This document shows, in pieces, positions 12,538 through 26,400 of a stretch of DNA of 64,000 nucleotides; within the stretch, counting starts at the first letter, position 1, and every line of letters begins with the position of its first letter. The DNA comes from Chromera velia (lineage: Eukaryota > Sar > Chromeraceae), in NCBI GenBank assembly GCA_018398765.1, contig JAHBMJ010005901.1, positions 54,096 to 118,095 on the forward strand. Reading direction: 5' to 3'. The translations under genes were made by a program, and so were the position numbers. The notes beneath the pieces were generated by a model that had not been told where the DNA came from, ran no database searches, and worked only from the letters and a program-made list of their open reading frames with translations.

Positions 12538-14945
12538 TCTCTCTCTCTCTCTTGTTCTCTCTCTCTCTGTCTATCTTTTTGTTTCTGTCGCTCGCTCGTT
12601 TGTTCGTTTGTCCGTTGTTCCTTTCCTTCCTTCCTTCCTTCCTTCCTTTTCACCCTTTCTTCTTTTTCTTTCCTCGCACACGCACCCGAAAAGAGAAAAG
12701 CAATAGACGGCACATGGACACCCAACCAGCCGAAAAAAAGGCCGGATGTCCGAATCATTCGTGCAGCTCTCCCTCAGGTGGGCACAGACAAAGAAGAGGA
12801 ACTGGTGGCAAGAAGAGATTGACCTAGGCCCACCATCCTCCTTCAAACAAACAAACACTCTTTAACAATAGCAGACAATTAATTGCGCTCTCGGTAATAT
12901 TGCGCCTCTATTTCTACAGCTGAGGGGTCTACTTCTGGTGATGCTGACTGACTGACTGTCGCAAGCGATGGAGGGAAACTCCCACCGTCCGTGCACACAC
13001 ATGAGCGTCTCTGTCTCGTTCCACTGAGGGCCCATCGAGGAGTAACGACTGTCAATGTTACAGCGGATCTGCGATCGTGCGATCAAATAATCACATACAC
13101 ACAGACATCGTCAGACAGATGTGTAATAATTCATACGTATGTATGGTTTTTCGTCCGGAACAGCTTGTAGATCGATAGGTACTACAAAGCGCTGCACTTT
13201 GATATCATCCTGTATAGGGTGAAGGACCAAGTCGTGGATTGATTCTGTCACCATCACGTGGAGCAGCAAGATGAACAGCTGCATGAGGAGAAGGGTCCCC
13301 ATCCACATGCAGAGACATGCACTTGTGTTCATACACAAAGCAGCATGACACCTTCTCATTCAGACGTACCGTCTTGCCCTAGCTCCCTCCTTCCATCATT
13401 CACTCTTTCCACCCATCACACATACCGACGTACCTCTATCTGGCTTCCGTGCGAGAATGTGAGGCCGGAGCGCCACTCGACATCGTCGGGTACCACCATC
13501 CTGATCTTGTGCAGCTTCGGGTTGTAGTTGTGCCATTGGGTCTCGAAGGGGGGGCACTTGGCTGCATGTGGGAAGATCCAGACGTTCTTCATTCATTCAT
13601 TCATTCATTCATTCATTCAGTGGGAGAGGAACACAAACCAGGAACGTTGGAAGCGCCCCCTTTTACTCACACAGGCAACCATTGTATGCTGCTTCTCCAT
13701 CGGAAAGATCCTTGTGCGGATATTCCTTCGTATGCACGAAGGCGCAAAAGGACGCAACGCACGTTCATCTTTCTTTCTTTCTTTCTTTCTGGAAAACAAG
13801 AATATTCCCCTGACGACAAGAATGCAGACGCACAGACAGACGCACAGACGCACCGTTGCACTCCATGTCGACTCTCTGCATGACTCCGTTGTTGCAGCTG
13901 ATCTGAGTGTTCGTGGGGGCGAGGGTTCCGGCCGACTGTCCGTATCCGGCAGCGCACTTCACGTGGACGGTGTGGCCGTGCCGGAGTCCGGAGGGAAATT
14001 CAAGGGCCAGTCTGCATTCGTTTATTTTCATACAGAAAAAGAAATACATAGGAAATAAAGAATTTTGGATGAAAATATGCGTATGGACGGTGTGGCCATG
14101 CCGGAGTCTGGAAGGAAATTCAAGGGCCAGTCTGCATTCGTTTATTTTCATACAGAAAAAGAAATACATAGGAAATAAAGAATTTTGGATGAAAATATGC
14201 GTATGGACGGTGTGGCCATGCCGGAGTCTGGAAGGAAATTCGAGGGCCAGTCTGCACCATCGGCATGATGATCCGAGCATGCGGGGGGGCAATCAATCGT
14301 ACATTTCTTTCACATGGACAGCGAATATCACGCAGAAGTCAAACAGTCTCTCCGTCTACTCATGACACAGTTCCTCAGGTACATGGGAGAGCACTACTTT
14401 GAACACGAGAGCGATGAGAGTGTGAGATTCAACAAGATACTGCAACGCAGGGAATATAGACAGCGACACACGCGCACACAGATGAATGGAACGACGGGAC
14501 TGCACATGAAGGCGAAGACATCACCGCAGTTCCTTCCATTCGAAAAACATCATCTCATGTCTGCACGCCTTCAGGTGACCGTGAGGGTTCGTGTATGTAT
14601 TCATACATGCAAGCAGACGGACGGACGGACGGACCGGTTAAGCGAGGGGAAATATTCATACCCGGGGCCTTTCGAGATCGGCAACGGGCACCTTCCTGCA
14701 GTGACACGAGGGCAGAACAAGACAAAAGAAAAGACGTGCACGCTTGTGGAATCACCTCAAACTTCTGAAGTTTCTGAAATCGTCTTCGACTCTACGCATG
14801 CACGGACCCGCCTGCTGGTTGAGTGTCCGTGACTTCGATTTATTTCTTCACGCTAACACTCATTGTTCCACTCTACTGACTCCAGAGGCGTCGATGAAGT
14901 CGATCAAACCTCAAGTCGTCATCAGATTGTGCAAGGTTTTCTGTC

Positions 14946-15013
<68 letters not shown>

Positions 15014-16523
15014 AAGAGAAAGAGACTGACTGTAGCAGACGATTCTTCTGTCCATCCAGACCCCGTGCATGCACTCCAGAAGTTCGTGGTCTGACATCAC
15101 GGGGGTTCCGTCTGCAAGCGCTGCAGTGGAGAGATGGTGCTCACACATCACGTCGACCACGGAGCGCTCCTGGATCGTCCCGCCCAGCCGCGTGTAGATG
15201 TACCCCTCTTCTTGCTTGTCAAAGTCCGGACATTTCGCTGCACACAGACAGAGAGACAGACACACAGACAGAGAGACGGCCAAATAGAGGGAGGGAGAAG
15301 TCAACGCCCAATTGGTGGGAGTGACATGCATGCATGCAGAGGGTGCACAGTAATTAGGAGATTTCAACAAGGTGAAGGAAAGGCAGACGACAAAAAAAGG
15401 CAGGAGACTGAACACTAGGGACCATAAGCACAGACGCACGCACAATCTTCGCATCATATCTGCCTCCCGGGAGGCTTCGAAAACAGAGAGAGAGAACAGA
15501 AGAGCTAAAAGACGAGAGACAATCAGGAGGAAAACTCGCGCTATAAGCACTCTCTTCTCTACTTCCCTTCGCATTATTGAACCAGAGAGAGCAAACCGAT
15601 ATGCAGAGAAAACAACCCAAAGAAAAGAAGAAAGATGTGGTTGATGCTTCCACCCGAAACCATGCTACCCTGCAGTCTACTCAAGCAGCCATCCACGCAC
15701 TTCCCTCCCTCCCTACCTCTGCAGAAGATTGAAACCTTCTGGAAGGCCCCATTGAGGCAAGAGAGGACCTGCACGTTCTGCCGATCGATCGGTTCTGCGT
15801 CCTCTCTGCACTCGACCCGGACCATCCCCCCCGGCTTCGTGGCCTCGTCCACAGTCCCCACTGTCCTCACAATGTACCGCCCCCCCATCGCGACGATGTC
15901 TTGCCTCAGACCGTCGAGATTGCACGGGGCTGCAGTGGCAGTGGCAGTGTGTGAATAGAGAACGGACGGGAGGGAAGAGGAGGGGAAAGCAGATGAAGTG
16001 TTGGGGAGGGTGTCTCAGCAAAAAGAAAGAAGAACTGTGAATCTATCTTATCGGAGATTTCAAACGTCCGACAGTGAGGCGTGCGGACTGTGAGGGTCCA
16101 ATCAGAGAAGAGAAGAGAAGAGAAGAGAGAGCCTGGTTGGAAACGGAAAGGAATTGTTCTGAATGGACATGGAACGCGCATGATGCATATGGGAGTAGAA
16201 ATGAGGATCATGAGGTCAAGGAAATGAGAAAGGGAGAGAATCAACCAAAAAAAAAAAAGAGAGAAACAAAAGACTCACGATGGCACTGCAAAAGCGGTTT
16301 GCTGAATTTTCCCCATCTGCATTTCATCTCCCCCATGTTCTCATCAGTAGCCGTCCCAGGCACCGGATAGGTCCCCTCTGCGCATTTGACCAGGTGGTCG
16401 ATCCCGTGGCTCATCGGGAGGCCCCTCCACTGGATCTCCGGGCCTGTGTTCTCGTGTCCCACCACAACCATGTGGGATTTCGAGTGAATTGGCACGTCTT
16501 CCGGTCGACAGTCCTCTGCACAC

Positions 16524-16557
<34 letters not shown>

Positions 16558-17340
16558 GCACAGGTGAGTGGACAGAAAGACTAACGGATGGATGGACAGA
16601 CAGATAGATGGACTGCAGGTTTTCTGGTCATTTTCTTTGCGCCAGCTTCTTCAAGACTGTTTGTCCTTTTATTCTTCCTCTCTTTCTCACTCAGCCTGCT
16701 CTCTCGCCTCAGATCCTCTTTCTCCATTCTCTTCCCGTCTTTTCTTGACCTTCTACAAAAACGTAGGCCCCTTTTTATTTCTTTATGCTGTTTGTAGAGC
16801 GCTGAAAACCCGTACCGCACACAGATGCCAAATACTACAGAACAATTTGGTGCTGCCAAAAAAAACAAAGTCCCGAGGTCATCGCTGCAAACAGTGATGA
16901 AGAACATGCAAACGAAGAAGCATAAGGAACTGATACAAACAACCAAGAGACGCACGTACCTGCACAGACCAGCCACAGCCGCGAGAATTTGCCGTCGTCG
17001 CAAAGGACTGGCGACGGCTCAGTCCCGCTGGACGGCCTCCAGCCCTCTGCACACTCAACTTCCATCCGGCTCCCATGGGGTATCCTGGGGCTGTTTTCGG
17101 ATACACGTGGCGGGGTCTCGGTGAGGTTGTACCCCCAAGGAGGGAAGAACAGCCGGGGGTCATCGTCAGGCCCTGAGGCTGTCTTCTGCTGAACGCATGA
17201 TTCTGCAGAGAGAGAGAGAGCGAGGAAGAGAGAGCAGGCAAGCGTCAGGAATGATTTGGCAGTCCATCACAAGAATCGCCAGCATTGATAAGAGAGAAGA
17301 CAAAACGAAAGAAGCAGAGACGCACATCGCAAAAAACATG

Positions 17341-17379
<39 letters not shown>

Positions 17380-17908
17380 GCAGAGAGAGAGAAAGAAAGG
17401 GACTGACTCTTGCACTGCAGGTCGAATCGGGTCCAGGTTCCGTCCTCACAAAGCGCGACTCCGGAGCTCTCCTTCGTGACGTGGTGCTGAAAGTTCGTCT
17501 CGTTGCAAACCACCTGGAGGGCGTGGCCGTGATGTGCCGTATCGTTGGGGCCGAGGGGATTCTCAATCACGTACCTGCAATAAATTCATTTCATTTGCAG
17601 CGTCTTCGCAGTTTACCGACACCTGTGCAAATTTGCCTACGGACGCATGCGTACCTGTGGTGCACTTGCAATAATGGAGTTGAGTTCCGATGCGCGCCTG
17701 TGCATAACATGAGCAACAGCACTGCTGTCCTTTCGTGTGTCCATTGGAGACGATTGCAGCACCGTTTTTTCCGTTTTCTCTTCAACACTCACACGCTTAC
17801 AAATTCATTCAACCATGCTTGTCCATGCACTCAAGTACGTGACTGCGGGGTGAATTTCGGTTCTGGTGCCTTTGGTCAAAACATCTACATACACGTATAT
17901 ATCAGACA

Positions 17909-17976
<68 letters not shown>

Positions 17977-20385
17977 TGCCCACCAAAATTCAAAGCAGAG
18001 AGACCCACCCACACATTCTTTCCCTCATTGACTCGGTCCCTGACCTGTTGTTCCGGATATCATCGGGGAGAAGTTTGAAGGGAGGGCAGTCTCCTGCATG
18101 CAGCCATCGCATAAGACACAAAGACGCGAAACGATACAGCGTCGCATGGGACCAGCCAAATCAAGATGGCTATCACGTGACTGTGTTAAAGCACTTCACG
18201 CATTTTTCAGTTGCACACAAGAGCACTTGCAGGGCAGAGGCACACACTGATGCATTTCCTTTCTAATGGCGCACGTAGATTCACTTACGTTTGCAGACAA
18301 GAGTCAAAGGTTCCCATTCTCCATCAGAGCACTGCAGAGTCTGGGACTGCGCAATTTTCCCTGTCAACGTCTGGGGTCCCGCAACGCCGTAGTGTCCTTC
18401 TGTGCACATCACCTTGATGTTGTCTCCGTGCTGAGACCCTGGGTGATCCCTGTTCAACTTGTACCTCGTCAGGTCGGGGGCCGGCATCTGGTTGCATCCC
18501 CCTGCATGTGGATGATCGATCGATCGATCATGTTGGCTTACCAAAGTAAATATCAAAAGACCTCCTGTGTCGTAGATTATTCTGTTTGGTGTTGCACAGC
18601 TTGACATACGCAGGTGAGGCTCTCTCTTTTGAGTGCGATCTCTTGAATAGAGTCAAGTGCTTACGCAGAAGGGAAAGTTGAAGATGCATAAAGTAACCAT
18701 GAAGAGAGAGCGGTTTGAGGACAGATGCCGTTGCTGGAGCAATACAACGAGGGGCGAAAAAGGAAAGTGCAGCAACGCACTGACATCACAACCGATTTCA
18801 TCCAAACGACGGAGACTCACGACACATCAGAGCAGACAGAAAAGACGACAGAGAAACACATATGCCGACAGACAACAAATGTGAAGAAAGCAGAAATGCT
18901 TCCCAGCTTTTTTTCTCTTTGATGATTTGTTCCGATCGAGACAAGACGGGCCTGCCGACTCATAAGACCGACCGAAGTGTGTGGACAAAAACTGTGAACG
19001 TCATCAAACACAAAAATCATTCATGGATGCCCCGAGCTTTCTGTTTGAGACACTTATTCCTCTGACTGACTGACTCATGCAAAGCAGCGTCAAGGGCGTG
19101 AACATCCCGTTGACGCACGTGACCTGCGCGGTGTTGAACCCCGTGTCCTCGGGTTTCGACTCTCTGCATCCCCTCCCTCCATCGCACTTGACAGGAGAAA
19201 ACCCGGCGTCGCACTGAAATTGCCAGACGGCCCCGTGGGAGGTGTACGGCCTGTTGGAGTTGCTGCCGTCGTGCACCAGATCCCTCATGTACCCCTTTCT
19301 TGCGTTGGGCAGATCGCCCTCCGCGCAGTCGCCTGCAGACAGATAGAAGATGAACAGGCCACACTAATAATACTGATAATAACGCGATTTCCGTACTCTC
19401 AGTCAAGGAGGATGGACGGGAGAGGAGAATGGGCCATCCAAGGGACGTGAGCGCACTGTCAGTATGAAGGACAAGAAAAAGAGGTTGACAAGGAGTGCGC
19501 GTGCAAAGGAGCCTAGGACCTAGGGTCACTTACTCAGTCATTCACCCACCCAACCGACCACCCACTCCTTGACTCACGTCTGCACATGATGGTTCTGGCC
19601 GTCCAGAGCCCATTGACACATCTGACGACCTGCCGTCGTTCCTCTGTCGCTGCAGACGCTTTCTCTGCGCAGGTGATTTCCCTCTCGTTCCCGTGCTCCG
19701 TCCCCCTGCCCTTCACAGCGTATTCAGGGAAGTGGTCCAATTCTGTGTACTCGGGACACAGCGCTGCATGCGAGGAGGCCACCGCATGATGCAGAGAGAG
19801 GTACAAAAGTGTCCGAATGTGAATGTGTATGCATGCAGAGATCCTTCCCGTGCGTATCTGTCCCGAAAGATTTGATTCTAGCCCCGCATGTGTCCAGGAA
19901 AGGAGGTCATTTGGGAGAGGAGAGAACCTGGCCGCCCCAGAAAGAGAAGAAAAAGAATTAAAAGAGCCGGTCTAAGTTCTTACTCTTTCCGCAAGTCTGT
20001 CTTCCAATGAGAACCAAGGGCATAAGAACAAAACCAAAAAAGGGCTTTCTGCCCCTCTCAGAAGAAAACATGCTTCGTCCCTTTCTTTCTTCCGAATCGA
20101 AAGTTGCAACAACTGCGACACAAAATGCATTTTGCGGGTTTTCCACATTGACTTGACGGAAAATGAAAGACGATAGGTAAAACAGCAACAGAGAGAGAGA
20201 GAGAGACTGACGGGCGCAGGCGAGGGTCCTTGCCGACCACTCTCCCTCAATGCACCTCAGCACGTCTACAGCTGCAGCCTCTCTCGCGTCCTCCGCCTTC
20301 TGGAGGCTCTCCGCGTCCTCTCCGCCTCCCTGCTTTGCAGAGAGAGCAAGAGACAAGAAAAGAGCATTCAACTTATGTGCAGTAC

Positions 20386-20458
<73 letters not shown>

Positions 20459-23400
20459 GAAGAGGAAGAACACTTGACCACTTAATGTTCCGGGAGACAA
20501 CTTCCAAGCCACTGACTGTCTGCATGCCAATCTGCATGGAATTTTTCTTCTCCTACATCGTCCGCCTCTCTCTGGTGTACTTGCGCAAAACTGCCATATG
20601 CATGAAGAGCCTAGCTCAAAGCTGAAGACCCACTCGACACACCCGACTGCATTCATGACCCACTGACCTGAAGCAGACTCGAGGAAGAAAAGTTTGCCGC
20701 ACACACGACCTTGGCCTCCGCCCCGGGGTCGAATTTGACCCTGTCCCTCATGTCCATGGCTGGGGTGTAGGCTTCCCCCCCTCCAGGGTCCCTGAAGGCA
20801 ACCTCGTAGGCTGGACTGCTGAGAACGTCCATGATGTCCTCACGTGAACAGACCTCTGCAGGCAGGCACAATACGGTACTTGGAGTCATTGATTGGATTT
20901 GCGTGCCTCTTTGGAACGCCAGAGTGTCCTGATTAAACACGCGAAAGAAAAAAAAACGGCCCACTCATTCTGCTTTCGATCTACTCCCCTGATGACTTCC
21001 TTTCCCTCTTTCCCTCGCTCCCTTCCGTCTTGTTGAGCCTTATGTTCTTTTTTCATTTTTTCTTTTCTTAGATTTCACTTTCTGCAACTGTTCCCTGATC
21101 CCTCTTGCTCCATGTCCAAAGACCGAGTTGGACTCTTCCAAACAAGGGTCAAGCAGCTGGTCGTTTTTGAAAAAAAATGTTTTTTCCCTCCTTGACCGCA
21201 ATCCGCGCGACTTTGTCGAAACACAAAAAGCACAACAACACCAGAATAGGAAAAGAAAACAAAAGAAAACCAGCCTACTTTCGCATGTAAGGATCAACGC
21301 CGAGAACCAAGAGAGCTCCACTCTGTCTGCCTGCTGGAGGTCTGGGTCACCCATACAGGAGATCTGCTGGCTCTTCCCTATCTCGCTCTCGATTGCTCGG
21401 AAGCCTTTCTTTTCGTTACATCTGCATACAGGAGGAGAAAAAAGGAAAGGAAGAAAGAGGCACAGCAGCATTGCACACAAGCAGAACTTGAGTGAAAGAG
21501 CACAAACTGGCACTCTACGCAATGTCGAATCTCGAAGGGTGAGTGTGCACCTCTCTTCACCTCTCCTCTTCTTCTTCCTTCCACCCTTTCTTCCTTCTTT
21601 CCTTCCTTCCTTTTTTCTTCCATTCTCCCCTTCCGACAAACCTTCCGCAACTACAAGCCATACTGGCATACAAGAAAAGCAGATGAATGAATGCGGAACG
21701 AAAGAAAGAAGGAAAGAAAGAAAGAAAGAAAGAAAAAAAAAAAAAACAGAAAGAAAAAAAAGAAAGAAAGAAAGAAAGAAAGAAAAAAAGAAAGAAAGAA
21801 AGACTGCTTGACTGACTGAACGTTAATCTTTGTCCCATAGGAGATCTCTCGAGGCAGTGACCCTGCAATTGTCCTTCCCTCCTTGTCTGTCATCTGAGGC
21901 AGATACGCGCCTCTGCACCCAGACCCGTCAGGAAGGGGGTCGCAGAGCTTCGAGTACAGGTCGGCGGTCGGACAATTTTCTGCATTGAAAGTAAGAAAAG
22001 AAAGGGGAAAAAAAGGAATTGGGAGAAATTCAGAGCTGCTGTGCAAAGAAAAGCTGTAGTGGCCCCTGTGCAAAGTCAAACACAAGTGATTAAGCGTCTT
22101 ACTTATTTGCTCTTCTATCAAAATCTCTCGCATGAGATGAAAGCATCAACCGGCATCAACCCATCCACAAAGCCATCCTCCGACCCATCAAAAGAAATGC
22201 TTGCAAATACCGCAGTCTGACCCAGCTTTCTTCAACTTCTCTATGCCGATCTTGGATCTCCTTTTCTCCTTTTTGGGGATTCCTGCTCTTTCACATAGTT
22301 CTGCATTTTGAAAGATGCTCCATGGCAAGGCTTGATTTTGAACGCATCCTCAGCTGCCTGTCTGCACCTTTGCTGTCTGTGTCTTCTCTTTTATGCCCCT
22401 GCCTTTCCATCGACTGACTGACTGACTGACTGACTGACTGACTGACTGACAGACTCACTGACTGACTGACAGACTCACTGACTGACTGACTGACTGACTG
22501 ACTCACGTCTGCACACAAGAGTCTGCATCGACCACTGTCCATCTATGCAGAGCAGCTTCTCTGTGCGGGACGTCCCCACAGGGCTGAAGCCGGGGGAACA
22601 GCTGATCTCCCGGAACGCGTCAGCCCCGAACCCCGAGTCCTGTCCTCCCGAGATGTTGTACGCCTTCTTGTCCTCCAGAGAGAACATCGGACACCGCCCT
22701 GCAACGTACGGGGTCGGTACACAGAGGCGTTCGCGGAATCACGACCAAAACAAGTGCACAGAGAGAGACAGAAGTGTTTGGGTTCGCCTCTCTGGCCATG
22801 CTGGATGATTTCATGGAGAAGAAGGAAGCAAAAAGAGAAGCGGAAGAAACAAAAGCAGAAGTGCAGGCTCCGTCAAGAACTTATGAGAATGCACAGTTCC
22901 ATGTACATATACATGCATACGCCTGTGCCTGCTCACGACAGCCAGATTCCGAAGATCTCGATCCTGCAGATACATACAGCTAGATGATGCACATGATGCT
23001 GCCCGTGTACAGCGGCCAAAAGAGAAGAGAAGAGAAGAGAAGAGAAGAGAAGACAAGAGAAGAGAAGAGAAGACAAGAGAAGAGAAGAGAAGAGAAGAGA
23101 AGAGGAGCAACTGACGATGACAGTCCAGTTCCAGAGCCTCGTAGGACCCCTGAAGGCACTGCACCTCTTGCGACGCCCCCTCCTTCCCATATCCTTCTTT
23201 GCAGGTCACCACTGAGACAGATCCATGGGAGTTGCCCCCAAAATCGACTTTGTAGCGGTCCGTGAGTGTGGGGGGAATGGGAAAACCCTCGAACGGAGGG
23301 CACTGGGCTGCAGGCAAAGGGGAGTGAAGGGAAATATTAATTGTACTCACAGAGGGTGTGAAGATCCTTGTTCTTCAAGCAGCAAAGCGTCAAAGCAAGC

Positions 23401-26400
23401 GGCTTGGTGAGGACACACAGAGGAACATAAAGTCATTGGACACAAACGATCTTTCACAAGGAGGAAGGCAGCAGGCGCCCTTTCGGAAAAGGAGTACAAT
23501 AGCTGCTTGCATCACCGGATGGGTGACAGACTGACTAGAGGACTGACTCACCAAAGCATTGCAGAAGGGGATAGTCCCAGATTCCTCCCCTGCAGAAGAC
23601 CTTTTCCTCAGGGGGCCCTTTTCTGTTTGAGGCAGGAGCGAATCCTTCCTCGCACACGATGGGAATGAAGTTACCATAGTGTGTCGCCTTCTCGAGATCC
23701 ACCTGACCAAATCCGTCCTTCAGCCTGTAGTGTCCCCCTGCTGGCATTTCAAATACTGGGCAGTCCAGCTGACAGTCCAACGTTTGGGGAGCCCACTTTC
23801 CGTTCTCACACCAGACGATTTGGGGATCTGTGCCTGTGGATTTTGAATACCCCTCCGCACAGGTGATGTTCCGAATCGCACCGTGCCGAAGCGAGCCTGC
23901 TCCCCGCATTGGGCTGACCACATAGGCGCCGTGGAGGTCTGTGTACTCTGGGCAGAGGGGGTAGCAGGACAGAGAGGGCCGCGTCCATTCTCCGTCAACA
24001 CACGCCACCGTGCGGGACCTCTCTGTGATGCCCTCAGCGGGAGCTGTACCTCCTGGGCACACCACCTGAAGCTGTGTGTTGTGCCGGGTCGCGTCTGTGA
24101 ATCCTGCCACAGCCAGCTCCGGTGGAGGTGCGTAGGTCGAGGTGCAATCAGCTGCAAGGAATCAGAGGGAGCAGAGAAAGGGCATTGCAACATTCGCATC
24201 CAAAGGAGACAGGTAGACTGGGGTGGACAGAGACGCCAGCCAGCACTGCAGTCAGAACCGATCCAACGTAAACTTTCCCTGCCCTCACGCGGAAACTCAA
24301 ATAGCGTCCATGCACATTGAACAACAAGCAGCTTGCCTCCAGTCGCTTACAACAGAGAGAGAGCATCGGAAACGGAAAAAAAGTGAGAGTGCATGGGTGA
24401 TCCAAGCATTTAGTGCAAGTCCACGTACACCCACAAATCAAAGAAGGGAGGCAAAGAAACGTCTCCCAACCCCAACCCCCCAGGTATCCACCCGCCCACG
24501 TACCCACCCATGCACTGGATCGACGGCTCCTCCCACTTTCCCTTGGCTTTGCACATGACGACCTCATCCTCCCTTGCCGGGTCGTTAGATGAGAATCCAC
24601 TCTGACAGGCAATCCTCCTCCAGTCTCCGAACCCGTTCCCGTCACTTCCCGAGACCAGCAAGTGTCTCGAGAACGTCTGAAGGTATTCCTCAAACATCGG
24701 GCACTTGGCGTGGCATGTGCACGAGCAGAGGTTCTTTGGGTCGTTCAAAGGGTCGCAGTCCTCTCCGCTCTCCAGCCGTCCGTTCCCGCATGCAGTCGTG
24801 CGACCTGCTCACACACAGGTACGTTGCATGCATTGTCTCTGTCATTCATAACTTTTACTATTAAGAAGTTACGCAGACCGAGGACACGACCGAATTCCTC
24901 ATCAACTCCACAGAACGAAGAGGGACCCCCCACATCAAGCAGAAGAAGCGACCCGGGCGAGCCGCAAAGAGAAATAAATACACATGAGAACAAGGGTATA
25001 GGAAGAGACAGGACTGCCTCCCCTGGTCTTTTTCAAACAACCGAAACATCTTCTCTCACTGACTTGATCTCAATGCGACGTGAATGAGAGATTAGCACAA
25101 GAAAATGTTCAATTGACAGAAGCTGCCTACCCCTTTCCCATCACACCCCAACTAAGCCCGCTTCCGCTTCGAAGTGCACCAAACCAACAGAACAGACCGA
25201 ACAGACCTGCGAGGCCATCCAGGCCGTCCAAGGTCTGTGCGACCTGCACAAGTGCGTCTGCCTGGGACTTCATCACAAACTTCGCTGCATAGAGCAGACC
25301 TGCAGCAAGGGTGGTGCATTTGGTTTCTTCTCTCCGCATTTTTTCTTTCACAGGTGATCACAGGAAAGCGCTTCTTGGTGTGAAAGAAACAAATGCCAGT
25401 GCCCTTTCAATGACACAAAAGGAAGGAGAAGAGCCTGAGCGTAATGGGTGTAAACGTCATTTATCGGTTTGTCAAAGAGATTCGAAGCAAACAACAACAA
25501 AACAAACGAGGAAGCCACTGTCCCCCAGAAGACAGAAAAAAACACAAAGTTTGCTTCGGAGCTGAGTAACACAAATCCCCTCACTGCAGTGTCTGTCTCT
25601 TCATGCTGACGGACAGACCGACCGTCAAAGCAGTGCTTTGCATCCACCCCACAGCCCACCACCCACTGGCCCTCCTGAGCAGGCATGGCCCCCTCATCCC
25701 CCGAGAGACGGGGGTCCGCTGCCGTCTGCTTAAACCCGCCCCCCAGCTCAAACGCGCTCCCTGCCAACTGCTCCTTGTAGATGGACAACTGCACAGAGCG
25801 AGAACAGACACACTAAATCCAACATGATCACTTCTTTCAGAATCATTGTCGAGAAAAATTTTGCAAAGGTGCACAGCTTCGCCCGCTCACTACTCAACGA
25901 TTCACCTTCAGTTGTGTCGTATACATCCTATCCACGCATTTTCTCTATCCCACACAGTCACGTACCCTCATTTTCCCCCCTGCTGTGTATCCCGAGAAGA
26001 CGAAGCTTTGTACATGACCAAAGCATGTCTCTGCAAAGTACCCCCCCCCTTCTGCCTCCGGATCTCCCTCCTCCCCTTCTTCGGAGCTGCCGTCTGACTG
26101 CTCCCACAGAAATCCGACTCGCAGACCCGTCAGTTCCTTTTTTTTTGAGGGGAGCGCTACAATCTGCACATAGGGGAAATCACAAAATATATGTGATTCC
26201 TCTCTAGCGAAATTTCGATGTATGCAAGCCTAGACTTCGAAATGGGCGGTTCATCTTGAGAAGGTCAAGGTCTCCGGAGGAACGGCTATTAGAGAGAATC
26301 GAGCAAAGGAACGAAACACTGGCAGAGAGACGGGAACAAAATGAATCGACAAAAACAAAAAGTCCACGCGAATGTCAGCAATTAGAAAAGCAGTTACGCA

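Larger units (their letters stand above)
7995..14695 (-). other. Sushi-like modules 17-20, each split by internal introns
   Basis: Module 17 uses 14695-14662 and 14011-13854 (phase 2 between). Module 18 uses 13561-13434 and 13068-12957 (phase 0). Module 19 uses 12359-12304, 10504-10409 and 10036-9907 (phase 0, 0). Module 20 uses 9655-9567, 8851-8741 and 8073-7995 (phase 0, 0). Outer boundaries remain phase 1, so intron gain inside modules is the simplest reading. Recognisable pieces are VKCAAGYGQ, SCNNGVMQ, MCVHGRWEFPSIAC, LKCKQGYGP, ICLGGKWMGSTMVC and VTCLDGHWSPASILC. The end of the middle exon of module 19 could be 10373 instead of 10409; both keep phase 0. Confidence 0.65.
15031..23307 (-). 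other. Sushi-like modules 5-16, mostly one exon each
   Basis: Nine modules are encoded by single exons of 186-258 bases (23307-23116, 22698-22507, 19763-19578, 19332-19075, 18501-18289, 17202-16960, 16515-16279, 15929-15717, 15237-15031), all phase 1 at both ends. Three are split once: 21979/21421 (phase 2), 20855/20329 (phase 0) and 18093/17574 (phase 2). The shared core is Cys, then HGxxxxVxC, then GxY/F, then CxxGxW, then LxC. The last cysteine is one codon from the donor, which is typically GTCAGT or GTGAGT. Modules are longer than the roughly 60 residues usual for sushi domains because of loops between cysteines 2 and 3. The fold is assigned by cysteine pattern, not by alignment. Confidence 0.72.
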
